Part shown: positions 61,262 to 64,000 of the stretch, piece by piece
How positions within the stretch are numbered: the first letter of the stretch is position 1
Layout: every line of letters begins with the position of its first letter
NCBI RefSeq assembly: GCF_900107665.1
Contig: NZ_FNQT01000002.1
Span: 312,286-376,285 of the forward strand
Direction of reading: 5' to 3'
Length of the DNA stretch: 64,000 bases
DNA from: Haloplanus vescus
Lineage (GTDB): Archaea > Halobacteriota > Halobacteria > Halobacteriales > Haloferacaceae
Program-made: the position numbers and the translations under genes
The notes under the pieces: generated by a model
The model's input: only the letters and a program-made list of their open reading frames with translations
What the model was told of the DNA's origin: nothing
Database searches by the model: none

Positions 61262-62587
61262 ATGAAGACGCTCGCGTTCGACGGCCGCATGGGAGCGAGC
61301 GGCGACATGCTCTGTGGGGCGCTTATCGCCGCCGGTGCCGACCCGTCCGTCCTCGACGACGCCGCCGACGCCCTCGACGTGCGCTACGCCGTCGGGTCCA
61401 CGACGAAAGCGGGAATCGAAGCCACCACCGTCGACGTGATTTTGGACGGTGAGGCGGGCGACGACGACTCGCACGACCATTCTCATTCACACGACCACAG
61501 CCACGACGACTCCCACGACCACTCTCATTCACACGACCACAGCCACGACGACTCCCACGACCACTCTCATTCACACGACCACACTCACGCCGAGGGTCAC
61601 GGCCCCAACCGCACCTACGCCGAAGTCGTCGCCATCGTGGAATCGCTCGACCTCCCCGCCGCCGTCGAAGCCGACGCTCTCGGTGCCTTCCGGCGACTCG
61701 GCGAGGCGGAGGCGACGGTCCACGGCACCGACCTCGACGACACTCACTTCCACGAAGTCGGTGCCGACGACGCCATCGCCGACGTGGTGGGTGCCTGTCT
61801 CCTCCTCGCCGACCTCGACGTCGAGCGAGTGGTGACGACACCCGTCGCGGCCGGCGGCGGCACCGTCGAGATGAGCCACGGCACCTACCCGGTCCCGGCA
61901 CCCGCCGTCGCCGAAATCGCCGCCGGCGCCGACTGGTCGCTCCGTGGCGGCCCGGTCGACCGGGAACTCCTCACGCCGACGGGGGCGGCCCTGCTCGCCG
62001 AACTCGCAGACGGCGTCGAGCGCGTACCGACGCTCGATATCGACGCCGCCGGGTACGGCGCCGGCGACGCCGACGTGCCGAACCGGCCGAACGTGCTCCG
62101 TGGCCTCGTCGGCGACGGCGAGGGCGGCCTGCGCCGCGAGGAAATCAGCGTGCTGGAGACGGCCGTTGACGACGTGACGCCGGAGGTACTCGGCGGGCTT
62201 CAGGAGACACTCGCCGAGGTGGGGGCACGCGACGTGTCCGTCGTCCCGACGACGATGAAGAAATCCCGGCCCGGCCACCTCGTGAAGGTGGTCGTCCACC
62301 CCGCAGACGCCGAACGCGTGGCGCGCCGCCTCGCCGAGGAGACGGGGACGCTCGGCGTGCGCGAGGGCGGCGCCGGCCACCGCTGGGTCGCGGACCGAAC
62401 CGTCGAGACGGTGACGCTCGACATCGACGGCGTGACTCACGAGGTAGATGTGAAAGTCGCTACCGACGCCGACGGCGTCGTCTACGACGTGAGCGGGGAG
62501 TACGACGACGCCCTCGCGGTGGCGGGCGAGACTGACCTGTCCGTGCGCGACGTGTTGCGGCGGGCCGAAGCGGCCGCCGAGACCTAG
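61262..62587 (+). CDS. larC: LarC nickel-pincer cofactor synthesis protein
   Basis: 441 residues. Opening MKTLAFDGRMGASGDMLCGAL (phosphate-binding FDG..GASGDM), EATVHG...DDTHFHEVGADDAIADVVG, LLTPTGAALLAEL, TAVDDVTPEVLGGL and MKKSRPGHLVKVVVHP. It inserts nickel into the pincer cofactor of lactate racemase. Between residues about 67 and 110 is a His/Asp-rich insertion made of the 14-residue repeat DDSHDHSHSHDHSH, likely a nickel store. larA, larB and larE are not in the window. It is convergent with the next gene; the stops overlap by three bases. Confidence 0.9.
   Translation: MKTLAFDGRMGASGDMLCGALIAAGADPSVLDDAADALDVRYAVGSTTKAGIEATTVDVILDGEAGDDDSHDHSHSHDHSHDDSHDHSHSHDHSHDDSHDHSHSHDHTHAEGHGPNRTYAEVVAIVESLDLPAAVEADALGAFRRLGEAEATVHGTDLDDTHFHEVGADDAIADVVGACLLLADLDVERVVTTPVAAGGGTVEMSHGTYPVPAPAVAEIAAGADWSLRGGPVDRELLTPTGAALLAELADGVERVPTLDIDAAGYGAGDADVPNRPNVLRGLVGDGEGGLRREEISVLETAVDDVTPEVLGGLQETLAEVGARDVSVVPTTMKKSRPGHLVKVVVHPADAERVARRLAEETGTLGVREGGAGHRWVADRTVETVTLDIDGVTHEVDVKVATDADGVVYDVSGEYDDALAVAGETDLSVRDVLRRAEAAAET
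61464..61589 (+). repeat. 42-bp tandem repeat encoding the LarC His-rich insert
   Basis: Three consecutive 42-base units (third slightly diverged) encode DDSHDHSHSHDHSH. In-frame copy-number change would alter the number of metal-binding histidines without breaking the protein. The units begin near 61464, 61506 and 61548. Confidence 0.75.
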
Positions 62588-63312
62588 CGCTCGCGGTGTT
62601 CGGTCAGCGCCTCTTCGATTGACAGGTCGCCGGTGGCGACGCGGCGGGCGAGGGCGTCGTCGATGGTCCGGTCGTCGGCCGACACCTGGCGGGAGCGGTC
62701 CTTGATTCGCTGGAGTTCGCCGGCGGTGGGGTCGACCTCTCGCGAGGTCACGCGCTCGCCCGACAGTCGGGCGATGTTGACCGCGGCGAGGACGTCGTCC
62801 ATCCCCCGCGCGCCGCTCCCGAGGTAGGGCGTCGTCCCCGTCTCGTCGACGAGTTCGACCGTCACGTCTTCGAGATCGTTGACGAGGCGGGCGCTCTGAA
62901 TCCGTGCCCCGTCGCCGATGCGAACGAGTGGGTCGGGCGCGTCGGCCACCTCGTCTCGAATCGTCTCGACGGCGTCGCCGAGTGGCACCTGGAACGCGGC
63001 GACGACCGTCTCGCCGGAGAGGACGGCGATGCCCGGCCGCGGACCGGGGTCGACGCCGACGACCGTCCGTCCATCGCCCCCGCGCAGGTGAGCGAGTGCT
63101 TCGTCGACGGCGCGGCGTGCCTCGTCTGCCGTCGCGGTCACGTGGTCGACCTCGCCCGTCGGAACTGGGTCATCGGGGGCGGTGACGACGACCGACGCGC
63201 CGTCGGGGAGGTCGTCGCCGGGTTCGACGGTGGTGAACGTCACGCCGCGCTCTCGGAGGCGGTCGACGACCTCGTGGTACAGTTCGAAATCCGCGGTGGC
63301 GACGACGATCAC
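62584..63312 (-). CDS. Haloarchaeal hypothetical with RuvC/RNase H-like segment
   Basis: 242 residues from GTG 63312 (VIVVATADFELYHEV). The N-terminal 75 residues resemble a Rossmann-like nucleotide-binding half. The middle has TVVGVDPGPRPGIAVLSGETVVAAFQVP, the pattern GVDPG.R.GIA that opens RuvC/YqgF-type RNase H folds. C-terminal stretch has DDVLAAVNIARLSGERV and an arginine/lysine-rich tail ELQRIKDRSRQVSADDRT. I do not recognise a named family. It is divergent from radB, 86 bases apart, so a link to recombination is possible but unproven. Confidence 0.65.
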   Translation of the reverse strand: MIVVATADFELYHEVVDRLRERGVTFTTVEPGDDLPDGASVVVTAPDDPVPTGEVDHVTATADEARRAVDEALAHLRGGDGRTVVGVDPGPRPGIAVLSGETVVAAFQVPLGDAVETIRDEVADAPDPLVRIGDGARIQSARLVNDLEDVTVELVDETGTTPYLGSGARGMDDVLAAVNIARLSGERVTSREVDPTAGELQRIKDRSRQVSADDRTIDDALARRVATGDLSIEEALTEHRER

Positions 63313-63369
63313 GCCACTGCTTCGGTCCCGTCGCTGTAAAGCGTGTCGTGCCGGCCGCGGTGTCGAGGG

Positions 63370-63376
63370 TTTATGA
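63370..63376 (+). promoter_or_regulatory. TATA box of radB
   Basis: GTTTATGACC has its TTTATGA at 63370-63376, 23-29 bases before the GTG at 63399, the normal distance for a leaderless haloarchaeal message. It supports the GTG as the true start. Confidence 0.55.
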
Positions 63377-63398
63377 CCCACAGCGACCCAGTGCGTGT

Positions 63399-64000
63399 GT
63401 GTCCGAGCCAGTCCCCATCGGCTGTCCACCGCTCGACGACCTGCTCGGCGGCGGGTTCGAGCGCGGCACCGTCACGCAGGTGTACGGCCCGCCGGCCGCC
63501 GGCAAGACGAATCTCGTGCTCTCGGCGGCAGTCCAGGTCGCCGCCGCCGACGGGACGGCCGTCTTCATCGACACCGAGGGACTCTCTATCGACCGCTTCC
63601 GCCAACTCGCCGAGGCGACCGCCGACGGCGACGACGTGGAGGAACTCACCTCCCGCATCGTCGTCTCGGAGGCTCACGACTTCGAGGAACAGGAGGAGGC
63701 GGTCCGGGACGCCGCGGACCTCGCCCCGCGTGCCGACCTGATCGTCCTCGACAGCGCGACGGGCTTCTACCGACTCGAACGCCACGACGACGACGCGGGC
63801 GAGACGCTCCGGCGCGTGGGCCGGCAGGTGACGCATCTGCTCTCGCTCGCTCGCAAACACGACCTCGCGGCGGTCGTCACGAATCAGGTGTTCACCGACC
63901 CTGACGGCGAGCGGTCGAAGGGCCTCGGCGGCCACACGCTCGACCACTGGACGGGGACGGTGCTCAGACTCGACCGGTTCCGCGGCGGCAACCGTCGAGC
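63399..64000 (+). CDS. radB: RadB recombinase paralogue (3' truncated by window end)
   Basis: Starts at GTG 63399 as VSEPVPIGCPPLDDLLGGGF and is open to the last base (200 codons; full RadB is about 235). Walker A GPPAAGKTNL, TAVFIDTEGLSIDRFRQLAE, Walker B ADLIVLDSATGFYRL, and AVVTNQVFTDPDGE, SKGLGGHTLDHWTGTVLRLDR, the RecA-superfamily L2-like region. It lacks the N-terminal HhH domain of RadA, as RadB does. RadB is an accessory recombination factor, in Haloferax needed for RadA loading. Unlike RadA, its ATPase is weak. Confidence 0.9.
   Translation, partial: MSEPVPIGCPPLDDLLGGGFERGTVTQVYGPPAAGKTNLVLSAAVQVAAADGTAVFIDTEGLSIDRFRQLAEATADGDDVEELTSRIVVSEAHDFEEQEEAVRDAADLAPRADLIVLDSATGFYRLERHDDDAGETLRRVGRQVTHLLSLARKHDLAAVVTNQVFTDPDGERSKGLGGHTLDHWTGTVLRLDRFRGGNRR

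Overview
The window is chromosomal DNA from a haloarchaeon (class Halobacteria, most likely order Haloferacales; the genus cannot be fixed from sequence alone). Evidence: very high GC, strongly acidic predicted proteins, many leaderless-type promoters (a TTTA-like box about 25-30 bases before the start codon), frequent 1-4 base start/stop overlaps, and diagnostic archaeal or haloarchaeal genes: AglJ/AglB N-glycosylation, DpsA, DacZ, archaeal Elp3, CdcH, RadB, and a PGF-CTERM surface protein. It reads as core genome. I see no prophage, IS transposase, CRISPR array or rRNA.

Layout. 1-13.06 kb is most of a cobalamin (corrin ring) locus: the end of cbiX, a DUF3209 gene, a PQQ-type beta-propeller gene, divergently oriented chlID, then cobN-cbiC-cbiE-cbiA-cobA-cbiP as one tightly packed operon. 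13.1-19.2 kb: a PhaB-like reductase, an FMN reductase, a Yip1 membrane protein, an S1/OB-fold/DHH (RecJ-like) nucleic-acid enzyme, Elp3 and a 54-residue membrane protein. 19.2-22.9 kb: a large repeat-containing PGF-CTERM surface protein broken by a one-base frameshift. 22.9-27.5 kb: acyltransferase, a dacZ-mscS operon (c-di-AMP synthesis plus osmotic channel), purD, aglJ. 27.7-36.9 kb: aglB with an overlapping DUF368 gene, then small metabolic genes and aglM. 37-41.8 kb: ileS, a structured 250-bp intergenic repeat, an SDR and a hypothetical gene. 41.9-45 kb: a LOV-domain histidine kinase divergent from a two-domain KaiC-like ATPase. 45-58.5 kb: thioesterase, DUF151 nuclease-like protein, HTH membrane regulator, dpsA, glycerate kinase, a TraB-S2P membrane pair, MFS and TetR/MATE transporters, PAC2, CorA, purM, an HTH-CBS regulator and a tiny zinc-ribbon protein. 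58.5-64 kb: an abnormal tRNA-like gene, cdcH, larC, a RuvC-like hypothetical, and the start of radB.

Several neighbourhoods look functional. CbiX, ChlID/CobN and CbiC/E/A/P plus CobA cover cobalt insertion through adenosylation and amidation of the ring. AglJ loads the first sugar on dolichol phosphate, AglB transfers the glycan, AglM makes the uronic acid donor, and the DUF368 protein overlapping aglB is a candidate recycler of the lipid carrier. The items most worth a second look are: (i) the photoreceptor-type LOV kinase paired head-to-head with a KaiC homologue that keeps both ATPase sites and part of the clock phosphorylation motif; (ii) a 250-bp element whose four perfect stems abut to form a cloverleaf; (iii) a palindromic repeat family present two or three times in gaps between genes; (iv) the DUF368-AglB coupling; (v) the TraB protein with a membrane insert, overlapping a site-2 protease gene; and (vi) the non-standard tRNA-like locus.
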